From positions 1 through 47,994 of the forward strand of contig JBEKHL010000006.1 of the NCBI GenBank assembly GCA_050012295.1: 47,994 nt of DNA. The letters are read 5' to 3'. The notes beneath the pieces are model-generated. The model was not told the DNA's origin and ran no database searches. It was given only the letters and a program-made list of their open reading frames with translations. Source of the DNA: UBA6186 sp050012295. GTDB lineage: Bacteria; Pseudomonadota; Gammaproteobacteria; UBA6186; Azoamicaceae. The stretch's first letter is position 1. Every line of letters begins with the position of its first letter. The position numbers and the translations under genes are program-made. Below, piece after piece: positions 26,454 to 35,372 of the stretch.

Positions 26454-28579
26454 TTTTTAGTTTTTATTTTTACAGACTTTATAGAACCAGATTTTTTTGC
26501 TTTAGATTTTTTAGATCTAGCTTTTTTACTAGATCTCTTTTTTGCACCCATATCTATCGCTAATACAAAATCTATACGCCTTCTATCTAGATCAACCTTA
26601 CTAACTACAATCTGCAATTCCATTCCTAAAGAATAAATTACTCCGCTTTTTTCCCCAACTAATTTATGACTTAATGGATCATGAATAAAATAATCTGAGC
26701 CTAAAGAATTAATATGGATCAATCCATCTATATAAATATCCTTAAGTTCTACAAACAACCCAAATTTAGTTACACCAGAAATTATTCCTACAAATTTAGA
26801 CCCAATAAATTTACTTAAATACTGACATTTACAAGCTTTTGTTACTTCTCTAGTAGCATCATCTGCACGACGTTCTGTCATAGAACAATGTTCCGCTATT
26901 TCCTTGATTTTCTCGGCTAACAACGAAATTTTATCAACCTCATTATGTAACACGGCCTTAATATGCCTATGAACTAATAAATCAGTATATCTACGAATTG
27001 GTGAAGTAAAATGAGTGTATGCTGGATATGCTAAACCAAAATGCCCTATATTATCGGAAGAATACATTGCCTGACACATAGAGCGTAATAAAATCATCTG
27101 GATTACATCGGCATCTTTACGATTACTAATTGTTTGTAATAACTTAGAATAATCTTTTGGGGTCGGTTGACTACTACTTTCTAATGATAAACCAACGCTT
27201 TTTAAAAAAGCTTTTAAATCGATTAACTTAGCAGGAGTCGGACCTTCATGAACTCTATAAATACTCAATAATTTATTTTTCTCTAAAAATCTAGCAGTAG
27301 CAACATTAGCGCACAACATACATTCTTCTATAATTTTATGCGCAACATTACGTTTAATCGGTTTAATATCAATTACTTCACCTTTACTATTAAAAACCAT
27401 TTTACTTTCAGTAGTTTCAAATTCAATCGCTCCTCGCTCTTGCCTTTGTTCTTGTAAAATTATAAATAAATTTTGTAGCTCTAATAAATTATCTACTACC
27501 GATTTTTCTAAGGTGCGAGAATTTTTGTTATCCTGTAACAGTGCAGAAACTTGATTATAAGTTAAACGTGCTTTTGAACAAATTACTGCTTCATAAAACT
27601 TATATTTAGATAATTTACCACTTTTACTAATGTGCATTTCACATACCATGCTTAATCTATCAACATTAGCTTTTAAAGAACATAACTCATTAGAAAATAA
27701 TTCTGGTAACATAGGAACAACTTTACCTGGAAAATATAAGGAATTTCCACGCAACAATGCTTGATTATCTACACTACTGCCAGATTCTATATAATAACTA
27801 ACATCCGCTATTGCTACATATAAATTCCAACCACCACGACTATTTTCTTCACAAAAAACCGCATCATCAAAATCTTTAGCATCTTCGCCATCAATAGTAA
27901 CAAAAGGTACTTGCCTTAAATCAACTCTAGACTCAATATCAGCTATAGTATGCTCTTTAGTTTCGGCAACCTGTTTTTTAACCTCGGCTGACCAAGTTGA
28001 TGGAATATCCAAGCTAAGTATAGACATATTTATAACGACATTACGCTCTTCAGCCTTACCTAAAACTTTTAATACTTTACCAATTGGATCGGCCCACTTA
28101 AAAACTGGCATAATTACTTCTAAAACTACCGCATCCCCTATTTTTGCTTCCCCTTCGTTACCTAAAGGTATTAAAACATCTTGCGGTAAATCTTTACTAA
28201 AAAATGGCACTACATAATTAAAACCATTTACCTGAAATAATTTACCTACTGTCTTTTTTATTTGATCTTTAGAACCTACTGTTGCAAAACTATCCGCATT
28301 ATGAATTTTATTTTGTTGATCTTTATTATATTGGTTAACAAAGCCTTTTAAACAATAATTTTTATGAATCTTATCTAATTGACCATCTCGCACCATTGCA
28401 CGCAACCTTTTACGCAAAGCAAATTCTCTTTGTTCGTCATGCAACATTAATTCTTTTTTTAATTGATTAAAACTTATTGGGAGACCAACCGTATTAAAAA
28501 TACTTAATATAAATTCTCTACTTGGAATAGGATTAGAATACTTTTCAGCTTCTCGTTTAGCAAACGGATCTTTATTCAT
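26450..28579 (-). CDS. rnr: Ribonuclease R, apparently lacking the first cold-shock domain
   Basis: This is a processive 3'-5' exoribonuclease of 709 residues (E. coli 813). The N-terminal helix-turn-helix region is close to E. coli (PIPSREFIL, RLRAMVRDGQL). Next, about 70 residues that should form cold-shock domain 1 are replaced by a short polar linker (NQYNKDQQNKIHNADSF). CSD2 follows (GKLFQVNGFNYVVP). The catalytic RNB domain is intact (VTIDGEDAKDFDDAVFCEE), as are S1 (FVGIISGVTKFGLFVEL) and a short lysine tail. It overlaps rlmB and lies 15 bases after hflC. Confidence 0.93.
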   Translation of the reverse strand: MNKDPFAKREAEKYSNPIPSREFILSIFNTVGLPISFNQLKKELMLHDEQREFALRKRLRAMVRDGQLDKIHKNYCLKGFVNQYNKDQQNKIHNADSFATVGSKDQIKKTVGKLFQVNGFNYVVPFFSKDLPQDVLIPLGNEGEAKIGDAVVLEVIMPVFKWADPIGKVLKVLGKAEERNVVINMSILSLDIPSTWSAEVKKQVAETKEHTIADIESRVDLRQVPFVTIDGEDAKDFDDAVFCEENSRGGWNLYVAIADVSYYIESGSSVDNQALLRGNSLYFPGKVVPMLPELFSNELCSLKANVDRLSMVCEMHISKSGKLSKYKFYEAVICSKARLTYNQVSALLQDNKNSRTLEKSVVDNLLELQNLFIILQEQRQERGAIEFETTESKMVFNSKGEVIDIKPIKRNVAHKIIEECMLCANVATARFLEKNKLLSIYRVHEGPTPAKLIDLKAFLKSVGLSLESSSQPTPKDYSKLLQTISNRKDADVIQMILLRSMCQAMYSSDNIGHFGLAYPAYTHFTSPIRRYTDLLVHRHIKAVLHNEVDKISLLAEKIKEIAEHCSMTERRADDATREVTKACKCQYLSKFIGSKFVGIISGVTKFGLFVELKDIYIDGLIHINSLGSDYFIHDPLSHKLVGEKSGVIYSLGMELQIVVSKVDLDRRRIDFVLAIDMGAKKRSSKKARSKKSKAKKSGSIKSVKIKTKK

Positions 28580-28594
28580 TATTATTTATCATTA

Positions 28595-29479
28595 TTATTT
28601 ATTAACACTATTAAAGTACTTGAAAAAATCACTTTCCGGTTTTAAAACTAAAATATCATTTTTATTACTAAACACTTTTTTATAAGCATTTAAACTTCTA
28701 TAAAATTCAAAAAATTGCGGTGCTTGTTCATACGCTTTAGCATAAATCTTGCTAGCCTCAGCCTCTCCAGCACCACGAATACGTTTAGCCCCTTGTTCAG
28801 CTTCTGCTAATAAAATTCTCTTTTTTTGTTCTGCATTAGCACGAATAACTATAGCCTCTGCTTCACCTTTGGCTTTTAATTCACTAGCCACTCTATTCCT
28901 TTCTGATCGCATACGTTCGTAAACTGCACCACTTACTTCGTCTGGCAAGTCAATTCGTTTAATTCGTACATCTATTACAGCAATACCTAAAGTTGCAGCA
29001 TTTTCATCAGTAAATTTTCTTAATTTTTCCATAAGTTCTAACCGTGTTCCAGAAACTACGTCTTTTATGGTGCTTCTACCAAATTCTGCTCGCAAACCAT
29101 CAATACTTTTTTGACTAAGCAAAATTTCTGCTTTCGCTTTGTTACCCTCGGTACGAGTATAAAATAACTCTAAATCTTCGATTTTCCATTCGACATAAAA
29201 ATCTACTAATACATCTTTTTTTTCACTGGTAACTATTCTAGAAGATTTAATATCTAACATGTTTAATCTAGTATCAAAGCTACGTATTTCATCGATAAAT
29301 GGCCACTTTATATGTAATCCCGGCCCAACAATTAACGGTTTGTTATTGCTATCTTGTACCAATTTACCTAAACGTAATATAATTACTCTATCTGTTTCAT
29401 AAACCGTATACAGACTAAATAATAAAAAGCTCCCAATAATTAAGCTTATTAATAATATATTTTTACTATCAATTTTCAT
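28595..29479 (-). CDS. hflC: FtsH regulator HflC (SPFH domain)
   Basis: HflC with HflK forms a membrane cage around the FtsH protease. It has 294 residues, one N-terminal transmembrane helix (ILLISLIIGSFLLFSLYTVY), an SPFH domain with GPGLHIKWPFID, and a long helical region with Ala/Glu repeats. It overlaps hflK by 11 bases. Confidence 0.95.
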   Translation of the reverse strand: MKIDSKNILLISLIIGSFLLFSLYTVYETDRVIILRLGKLVQDSNNKPLIVGPGLHIKWPFIDEIRSFDTRLNMLDIKSSRIVTSEKKDVLVDFYVEWKIEDLELFYTRTEGNKAKAEILLSQKSIDGLRAEFGRSTIKDVVSGTRLELMEKLRKFTDENAATLGIAVIDVRIKRIDLPDEVSGAVYERMRSERNRVASELKAKGEAEAIVIRANAEQKKRILLAEAEQGAKRIRGAGEAEASKIYAKAYEQAPQFFEFYRSLNAYKKVFSNKNDILVLKPESDFFKYFNSVNK

Positions 29480-30641
29480 TTGCTTCCTCTCTTATGTCAC
29501 TACTAATGGAAGTTTTATTATCATCTCCTCTACCCATGCTTAATTTATCTCCCATTAGCTTATCTAACGGTAAATAAATTAAATTATTAGACTGCTTTAG
29601 ATCTACAATAATTTTACTAGTATTAGATAAAATTTCTTCTACAGCATCTATATATAATCTTTTTTTAGTAATTTCTGGCGCTTTATTATATTCAAATAAT
29701 ACGGCATTAAATCTTAAAGTATCACCAGTGGCTCTAGCTATAACCTCTCGCCTATATCCTTCTGCCTCAACTAACATACGCTGTGCATCACCTTCTGCTT
29801 CCGGCACCATCTTATTGGCAAAGGCTTCCGCTGCGTGCTTTAATCTTTCTTGCTCTTCTCTAGCTTTAATAACATCGTCAAATGAACTTTTAACTGCTTC
29901 TGGTGCTTTAGCCTCTTTAAAAGCTACTGTAATTACTTGAATACCAGCTTTATATTGATCTAAAATAGCACTTACCTGTTGTTTAATATCTTCGGAAATT
30001 TGAGTTCTACCTTCAGTCATTATAAAATCTAAATTTGAATGACCAACTACTTGACGTAAAGCACTCTCTGCTGCTTGTTTTAAAGTCTTAATTGGTTCCG
30101 ATACTTTAAATAAATAATGGTTTACATCTAAAATTCTATATTGTAATTCTATTTCAACGAAAATTATATTTTCATCTTTGGTTAACATAGAAGCACTATG
30201 CTTACTAAATCCTACTTGCTCACTATTTACTATAGTATTTACTTCGATAAACCTAGGAAGCCAATGTGGGCCTGGGCCAGTTACTCGATTAAATTTACCA
30301 AATCGCGTTATAACTGCTTGCTCTGCTGGATTAACAATATAAAAACCTGCTAATAAATAGACCACAGCAACAATACCAACTAGAATCGCAATAAATACAT
30401 TATTACCATTTTGAAAATAATTAAATTTATTATTACCTATATTACCTGACTTAAAAGCTTTAAAGCCCAAAAAAGATATTATTTTCTTACGTAAATTACT
30501 AAAAATTTCTTCTAAGTCTGGAGGGCCATCTTGATTTCTACGATTTCCACCAATAGATTTTTTTTTGTCGTTATTTAGCTCATCGTTATCAGACGGCTTA
30601 TTAGAGCCTGGTTCATTCCACGCCATTTTTAATTGATCCAT
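29469..30641 (-). CDS. hflK: FtsH regulator HflK (SPFH domain)
   Basis: This has up to 390 residues. The first ATG (30641) gives MDQLKMAWNEPG; the family usually starts at the inner MAWNEPG (ATG 30626), and either is possible. The cytoplasmic N-terminus holds the family motif GPPDLEEIF. One transmembrane helix follows (IAILVGIVAVVYLLAGFYIV), then the SPFH domain (VITRFGKFNRVTGPGPHW). It overlaps hflC. The hflX gene that normally sits between hfq and hflK is absent; 121 bases without a gene separate them. Confidence 0.95.
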   Translation of the reverse strand: MDQLKMAWNEPGSNKPSDNDELNNDKKKSIGGNRRNQDGPPDLEEIFSNLRKKIISFLGFKAFKSGNIGNNKFNYFQNGNNVFIAILVGIVAVVYLLAGFYIVNPAEQAVITRFGKFNRVTGPGPHWLPRFIEVNTIVNSEQVGFSKHSASMLTKDENIIFVEIELQYRILDVNHYLFKVSEPIKTLKQAAESALRQVVGHSNLDFIMTEGRTQISEDIKQQVSAILDQYKAGIQVITVAFKEAKAPEAVKSSFDDVIKAREEQERLKHAAEAFANKMVPEAEGDAQRMLVEAEGYRREVIARATGDTLRFNAVLFEYNKAPEITKKRLYIDAVEEILSNTSKIIVDLKQSNNLIYLPLDKLMGDKLSMGRGDDNKTSISSDIREEANEN

Positions 30642-30762
30642 ACTCTGTATCTCTTTTTATCTTTCTTTTTATTCTTTTTATTATGCCATAACTATTATGT
30701 CAAGTTCATTCAATAAATAATAAAGTTAAAGAATAAAATTAAATAATAAAAAATACGAATAA

Positions 30763-31035
30763 TTAACTATTAATCCCTATTACTTCACATTCCATTTCTG
30801 ATTCTTCTTCATTAACTGCATCAGACACTACCCGTACATTACGAGCCGGCACTATAGTAGAAATAGCATGTTTGTATACCATTTGACTTACTGTGTTTTT
30901 TAATAACACTGCAAATTGATCAAATGATTCTATATTACCTTGCAACTTTATTCCATTTACTAAATAAATCGCTACTGGCACTCTTTCTTTACGTAACACA
31001 TTTAAAAATGGATCCTGTATTTGTCCTTTAGACAT
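30763..31035 (-). CDS. hfq: RNA chaperone Hfq
   Basis: Hfq pairs small RNAs with mRNAs. I start at MSKGQIQDPFLNVLRKE (ATG 31035), 90 residues, with a GGGG site upstream; a longer in-frame start at 31059 has no family support. Sm1 (VPVAIYLVNGIKLQGNIESFDQFAVLL) and Sm2 (VYKHAISTIVP) are intact. The C-terminal tail is acidic (EEESEMECE) and short. Confidence 0.96.
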   Translation of the reverse strand: MSKGQIQDPFLNVLRKERVPVAIYLVNGIKLQGNIESFDQFAVLLKNTVSQMVYKHAISTIVPARNVRVVSDAVNEEESEMECEVIGINS

Positions 31036-31126
31036 AAAAAATTTCCCCACCATTACCATTTATATTATTAATATGGAATTCTAACATTTTATAAAGCGTG
31101 TAATCAACCCTAATTTTATAAGTTAT

Positions 31127-32374
31127 TTAGTGGAATTTAGGTTTTTTAACAGACGGCTCAGATGAATCAATAATTTTAATAGGTAACTTTAAATTTTCTA
31201 TTTTAGTATAAAAATGTTCTAAATAATCTCTGGAAAAAGCACACTCATCAATATCAACCAATAATGGCTCTGTTGTACCATTACTTGCACGAACCTTAAC
31301 TAAAGTTTGCAATAATTTTACCAATGCATCTATTTGTTCACGGTTAAATTTGTCATCTTGCCATTTCGGTAGATCCAATAAGGTTTTTTCGACATTAATC
31401 AAAATTTCGTTAGATTCCTTCGATATTATTTTTCCTAACTGTTGCGAATTAGGTTTATTTCTTTCTTCTTCAGAATGTTTTTCGTAAAAAGCAGCCTTAC
31501 CTGCTCTAGGAAAAGCTCGTTCTAAATTCACTTCATAGTTTTCCAAATGAGAAATTTCTGGAAAACTAACAGTTGGTGTGGGCACAGGTGGTTTTAATAC
31601 TTTATCAGCCGCTACTAAAATAGGAGCTACTGGTTTGCTGTTTAATGCTCTAATTTTATTTTCAGCAGCTATTTTTTGTTCTCTTAACTTCAAAGTTTCT
31701 TTTCGCAATTCTTGTAATTCAGCCGAATCATCACCATATACTATCCCTTTGAATTTTTGAAAATCTCTGTCTTCAGCACCATTAATCATAGTTTGATATT
31801 TTACGTATATCTCGTTATCTTGTAATGTCTTAAAGCCATTACTACAATCATGCCAATCTTTTTCTAATGAATCACACACTTGCTGTCTTATTCTATTAGC
31901 TTCTTGTTCTTGTTGTGCCTTTTCTTCTCCATTATTCAGATAATCATATTTTTTTTGATCCCTAGCTTGAACATAAGCATTAAATAAACAATTACCATCT
32001 CCACGAGTCTCCACTTCTTGAAAAGTTGTGTTTTCAGTAGGTTGATTATTATCTGTAATAAATTGACCATTAACTTGCAATGTTACAAAATGATTTGTAC
32101 CAAATAACATATGAACTTTTTGCTTTTGTGGATCATTAGTTTCCATACCAGCACCAATTTTTCTATAAACATCTCCGTCCCTATTATAAAAACAAATATT
32201 ATGCTCACTAATTAAAAATAACTGTTGTATTTCAGTATCTTCCGCAAACACACCTGGTTGCCTCATATTGGCAATATATCGACCTGGAACGGTAAATAAA
32301 AAATTATTAATTTCTTTATTTATTCTATCTAATTCTCGTTGTGCTTTATCTAAATCAGTTTCGCCGACAGACAT
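31127..32374 (-). CDS. OTU-like cysteine protease, possible permuted deubiquitinase effector
   Basis: This is a 415-residue protein. ETRGDGNCLFNAYVQA (Cys129, Asp126) is the catalytic Cys motif of the OTU deubiquitinase family. The part that normally follows it, the segment leading to the catalytic His, instead lies before it: YIANMRQPGVFAEDTEIQQL, then ISEHNICFYNRDGDVY, then VHMLFGTNHFVTLQV (candidate His95). The order is thus His half then Cys half, as in a circular permutation. Residues about 215-250 are a coiled coil, and the C-terminus ends SVKKPKFH. There is no signal peptide. It sits between miaA and hfq, where no such gene is normally found. Host ubiquitin as substrate is inference. 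Confidence 0.7.
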   Translation of the reverse strand: MSVGETDLDKAQRELDRINKEINNFLFTVPGRYIANMRQPGVFAEDTEIQQLFLISEHNICFYNRDGDVYRKIGAGMETNDPQKQKVHMLFGTNHFVTLQVNGQFITDNNQPTENTTFQEVETRGDGNCLFNAYVQARDQKKYDYLNNGEEKAQQEQEANRIRQQVCDSLEKDWHDCSNGFKTLQDNEIYVKYQTMINGAEDRDFQKFKGIVYGDDSAELQELRKETLKLREQKIAAENKIRALNSKPVAPILVAADKVLKPPVPTPTVSFPEISHLENYEVNLERAFPRAGKAAFYEKHSEEERNKPNSQQLGKIISKESNEILINVEKTLLDLPKWQDDKFNREQIDALVKLLQTLVKVRASNGTTEPLLVDIDECAFSRDYLEHFYTKIENLKLPIKIIDSSEPSVKKPKFH

Positions 32375-32472
32375 AAATTAACCCTCATGATAAACGTGTA
32401 TTAGCAATAAATAAACTATATTTAAACTGTTTTTGTGTTAATTTAAGTATAGGTATTTTTTGGCTGTCATAC

Positions 32473-33405
32473 TTATAAAGATTTGATGATTAAATCCAAA
32501 TTATGTTGTTCTGAATCCTCTGCATATAGCTGTTTTAAATCAACTAAACCTTGCCATTTACGTAACCAAGTGTATTGTCGCTTAGCCAATTGTCTAGTTG
32601 CAATAATAGCCTTTTGATAAGCGTCTTCTCTAGATATTTTATTTTGTAAATATTCGCTAAGCTGTCTATACCCAACACAACGCATTGCCGGCATAGATAA
32701 AGGTATACCTTGTTGTAATAATCTCTCTACTTCTTCTATAAACCCTTGCTGTACCATGCTGTAAAATCGATCGGCTATTTTTTTATGTAAAACAGCTCTA
32801 TCTTGCTGCAACATAGCAAAATAATAAATGTTACAATTTTCTATAAAACTATTCATTTTACTAAAACAATCCGAAATTTTTTTGCCAGTTAAAATATTAA
32901 CTTCTAGGGCTCTTTGGATTCTTTGACGATCGTTAATATTAATATTATTAGACACTATAGGATCTAATTTGGTTAATCTAGCATGCATTTCTGGCCAACC
33001 ATGTTCGGTTGCCAATTTTAAAATATCATTACGAACCTCAATGTTTTTTGCTGGTAATTCCGATAAACCAAAACATAATGCATAAAAATATAACATGGTA
33101 CCACCAACTAACAATGGCACTTTACCTTTAGCATGGATCTCTTTTATTAATCTGTTAGCATCTTTACAAAATTCAGCTACTGAATAATTATTTTGCGGTA
33201 AACAAATATCAATTAAATGGTGTTTAGCTATAGCTAATTGCTCTTTGCTTGGTTTATTAGTGCCTATATCCATACCAATATATATTTGAGCTGAATCAAC
33301 ATTAATAATTTCTACAGGCATAATTTTCGCTAACTCTATAGCTAACGATGTTTTACCACAAGCCGTTGGGCCCATTAAAAAAATTACTGTTTTTTTTGTA
33401 GACAT
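32473..33405 (-). CDS. miaA: tRNA dimethylallyltransferase
   Basis: MiaA adds a dimethylallyl group to A37 of tRNAs reading UNN codons. The 310-residue length is normal. The P loop GPTACGKTSLA, NVDSAQIYIGMDIGTNKPS, GGTMLYFYAL and the C-terminal tRNA-binding RQLAKRQYTWLR are all present. It normally lies between mutL and hfq; here a 6.7-kb accessory block separates it from mutL and the OTU-like gene separates it from hfq. Confidence 0.96.
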   Translation of the reverse strand: MSTKKTVIFLMGPTACGKTSLAIELAKIMPVEIINVDSAQIYIGMDIGTNKPSKEQLAIAKHHLIDICLPQNNYSVAEFCKDANRLIKEIHAKGKVPLLVGGTMLYFYALCFGLSELPAKNIEVRNDILKLATEHGWPEMHARLTKLDPIVSNNININDRQRIQRALEVNILTGKKISDCFSKMNSFIENCNIYYFAMLQQDRAVLHKKIADRFYSMVQQGFIEEVERLLQQGIPLSMPAMRCVGYRQLSEYLQNKISREDAYQKAIIATRQLAKRQYTWLRKWQGLVDLKQLYAEDSEQHNLDLIIKSL

Positions 33406-33525
33406 AATATCTAATACTTACAGATATGATAAACTTAGTTCTTGACTTAGTCTATATAATATTATAAACTTTTATTAAATCATATTGGACATATTTAGTA
33501 TATATTAAATATAGAGATTTTAACC

Positions 33526-33765
33526 ATGAAAAAATTAAAAAACTGTGTTTCTGTGCATGAAGCAAAAACTCATTTATCAAAAATTATTAAAGAAATTTAT
33601 TCTGATGGTCCTTTTATTATAACAAAATCTGGCGAACCGGTTGCTAAAATTATTCCTATTAATAAACAAACCCTTCCAAGAAACCCAGGTAAAGAAAACA
33701 TTATTATTAGCAATGATTTTGATGCCCAATTACCAAATAATATTTTAAATGATTTTTGGAAATGA
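33526..33765 (+). CDS. Type II antitoxin, Phd/YefM family
   Basis: This is a 79-residue antitoxin. The N-terminal DNA-binding part has the family pattern VSVHEAKTHLSKIIKEI, then GPFIITKSGEPVAKIIPI. The C-terminal tail (ISNDFDAQLPNNILNDFW) would neutralise the toxin. It overlaps the downstream PIN toxin by ATGA. Such pairs usually repress their own promoter; the region upstream (33406-33525) is AT-rich with no gene. Confidence 0.9.
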   Translation: MKKLKNCVSVHEAKTHLSKIIKEIYSDGPFIITKSGEPVAKIIPINKQTLPRNPGKENIIISNDFDAQLPNNILNDFWK

Positions 33766-34151
33766 AATATTTACTAGATACTCACATTTTTTTATGGTGG
33801 CTCACTAAAGCACAAAATTTATCAAAAAAAATTATAGACATAATAAAAAATCCTGAAAATGAATTATACCTTTCTGCAATTAGTTCTTGGGAAATATGTA
33901 CGAAAATACAAATAAAAAAGCTATGGTTACCAGAAGATCCTATTTATTATATACCCAAAAAAATCAATGAACATAATATTTTTGAGCTAGATATTAATCA
34001 TAAACATTCGCTACAACTATCCTCTTTACCACTTATACATAAGGATCCATTCGATAGAATGCTTATAGCGCAAGCTATCGTAGAAAAAATGGTATTACTA
34101 TCTTTTGATAAAATATTTAAAAAATACCCTATAACAACAATTTGTAAATAA
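33762..34151 (+). CDS. Type II toxin, VapC-like PIN-domain ribonuclease
   Basis: This has 129 residues from ATG 33762 (MKYLLDTHIFLWWL). The acidic residues of the PIN fold are visible: Asp6 in LLDTH, Glu in SSWEI, and Asp in KDPFDRMLIAQA. PIN toxins cut RNA, often tRNA or rRNA. The start overlaps the antitoxin stop (ATGA); an in-frame TTG six bases earlier is less likely. All key residues seem intact, so the pair may be active. Confidence 0.9.
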   Translation: MKYLLDTHIFLWWLTKAQNLSKKIIDIIKNPENELYLSAISSWEICTKIQIKKLWLPEDPIYYIPKKINEHNIFELDINHKHSLQLSSLPLIHKDPFDRMLIAQAIVEKMVLLSFDKIFKKYPITTICK

Positions 34152-34162
34152 ATAGGCCTGCT

Positions 34163-34996
34163 TCATTTATCCGATTTGTTTGCTTTTTTTAAAGCATTTT
34201 CATAATATTGTTTTACTTCAATAAACATTCTTTCTTTATAAATATCAGGAATAAATTTTTGCTGATGATCTAAAATGTCTTTAGCTACGTCGAATTTACC
34301 TTTATTAACATATACAACCACTGCAGCTGCAGAGCTTCTTCGATCTAAATATGGCCTATAAGGATCCAACAAAAATGCTTTATGGTAATACTCAATGACT
34401 TTCTCATCTTCTTTTAGCTCGTATGAAACAACAACTAATAATAAATATGTAACTGGATCTTGAACATGCATTTTAAGTGCTTTTTCAAGATATTTTTTAG
34501 AATTATTCCAATCTTTTACATTTAAAAAATCAGCTCCTAAATCTTGATAACCTCTATACCAATCAGGATAATCATTAATCATTTTTTTCGCCAAAGCTAT
34601 TGCTTTAGATTTTTCATTTAAACCTAGATAGGCAGCATGCAATAATGATTTATGGTATCTGGTATCGTAATTTGCGCTATTTATAGCTTGTTCTAAAGTT
34701 TGCTTGGCTTCTTCGTAATGCCTTCCTAAACTTATATAAAAATCTGCTAATATTAATTGATAACTGCCGTCTACAGAACAAACTGCCTCATAATTTTTCC
34801 ATAATTCAGTTTTTTTATCTCTAGCTATCGTTTTATCCCATGCAATTTCAAAGGCTTTTTTTCTGCATATACTATTTCCAAGGTGAGGATAAAACATAGT
34901 AAAAGGATCGTGTACTATTTCTATAACTGGTTTTTCTTTAGCAGCCGCTAAATTATATGGTAAATAAAACATAAGCAATAATACTATATATTTCAT
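34163..34996 (-). CDS. Exported TPR-like protein, copy 2 (possible immunity protein)
   Basis: This is a 277-residue protein with signal peptide MKYIVLLLMFYLPYNLAAA and several TPR-like helical repeats (YPDWYRGYQDLGADFLNVKD, YLEKALKMHVQDP). It is a paralogue of the 35373-36254 protein: both share AKEKPVI, FYPHLG, CRKKAFE, DGSYQLI and YDTRYHK in the same order. Its ATG overlaps the stop of the small module gene before it by 4 bases. Position directly after a duplicated C-terminal module suggests immunity to that module, but TPR proteins have many roles. Confidence 0.75.
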   Translation of the reverse strand: MKYIVLLLMFYLPYNLAAAKEKPVIEIVHDPFTMFYPHLGNSICRKKAFEIAWDKTIARDKKTELWKNYEAVCSVDGSYQLILADFYISLGRHYEEAKQTLEQAINSANYDTRYHKSLLHAAYLGLNEKSKAIALAKKMINDYPDWYRGYQDLGADFLNVKDWNNSKKYLEKALKMHVQDPVTYLLLVVVSYELKEDEKVIEYYHKAFLLDPYRPYLDRRSSAAAVVVYVNKGKFDVAKDILDHQQKFIPDIYKERMFIEVKQYYENALKKANKSDK

Positions 34997-35370
34997 AGCG
35001 ATGGTTTCGGATAGCCTACAGGGGTATTATCAGTATTTTGCTGTTTAGGTTCCCTCTCAACCTTTATTTTAACTCCTAACATCGGAATAACACCTAACCC
35101 TGCTGAAAAAGTAAGGGTGTCTTTTTTTTCGGCGTTGCTAGTATAACCTACCCCACCTTCCACACCAAATCCAGCTCCAGCATAAGGTGCTGCCGTAAAT
35201 TGAAAACAGTTATCATTTCCGCAAATTTTTTTAGATTTAATTTCTCCTTTTACCGCAATAAACTCTTCTAATAACTTAGCTTCGGCTACAACACTAAAGG
35301 GCCGTTTAGTGAACAGCATGCTTAGTTTTGTTTTGTTCAGTTCAGTATTTTTTTGATTAATTTTTTCCAA
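34993..35370 (-). CDS. Small protein matching the C-terminal module of the 963-residue protein (orphan cassette)
   Basis: This has up to 125 residues. There is no good ATG at the 5' end: TTG 35370 or an inner ATG at 35319 are the options. From about residue 30 it aligns with the last 95 or so residues of the 963-residue protein (CGNDNCFQFTAAPYAGAGFG against CTPDHCYQVTATPYAGPGVG), followed by the same Gly-rich beta pattern and a basic end. It begins two bases after one TPR gene and overlaps the next. This is the layout of a displaced C-terminal cassette with its own partner gene. Confidence 0.65.
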   Translation of the reverse strand: MEKINQKNTELNKTKLSMLFTKRPFSVVAEAKLLEEFIAVKGEIKSKKICGNDNCFQFTAAPYAGAGFGVEGGVGYTSNAEKKDTLTFSAGLGVIPMLGVKIKVEREPKQQNTDNTPVGYPKPSL

Positions 35371-35372
35371 AT

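Noticed and set aside
33481..33510. Another TATACT repeat copy before the antitoxin gene (and one near 40128)
   Set aside because: Only the first 9-12 bases agree and the CACACATGA and TTTTCGGT parts are missing, so similarity may be chance.
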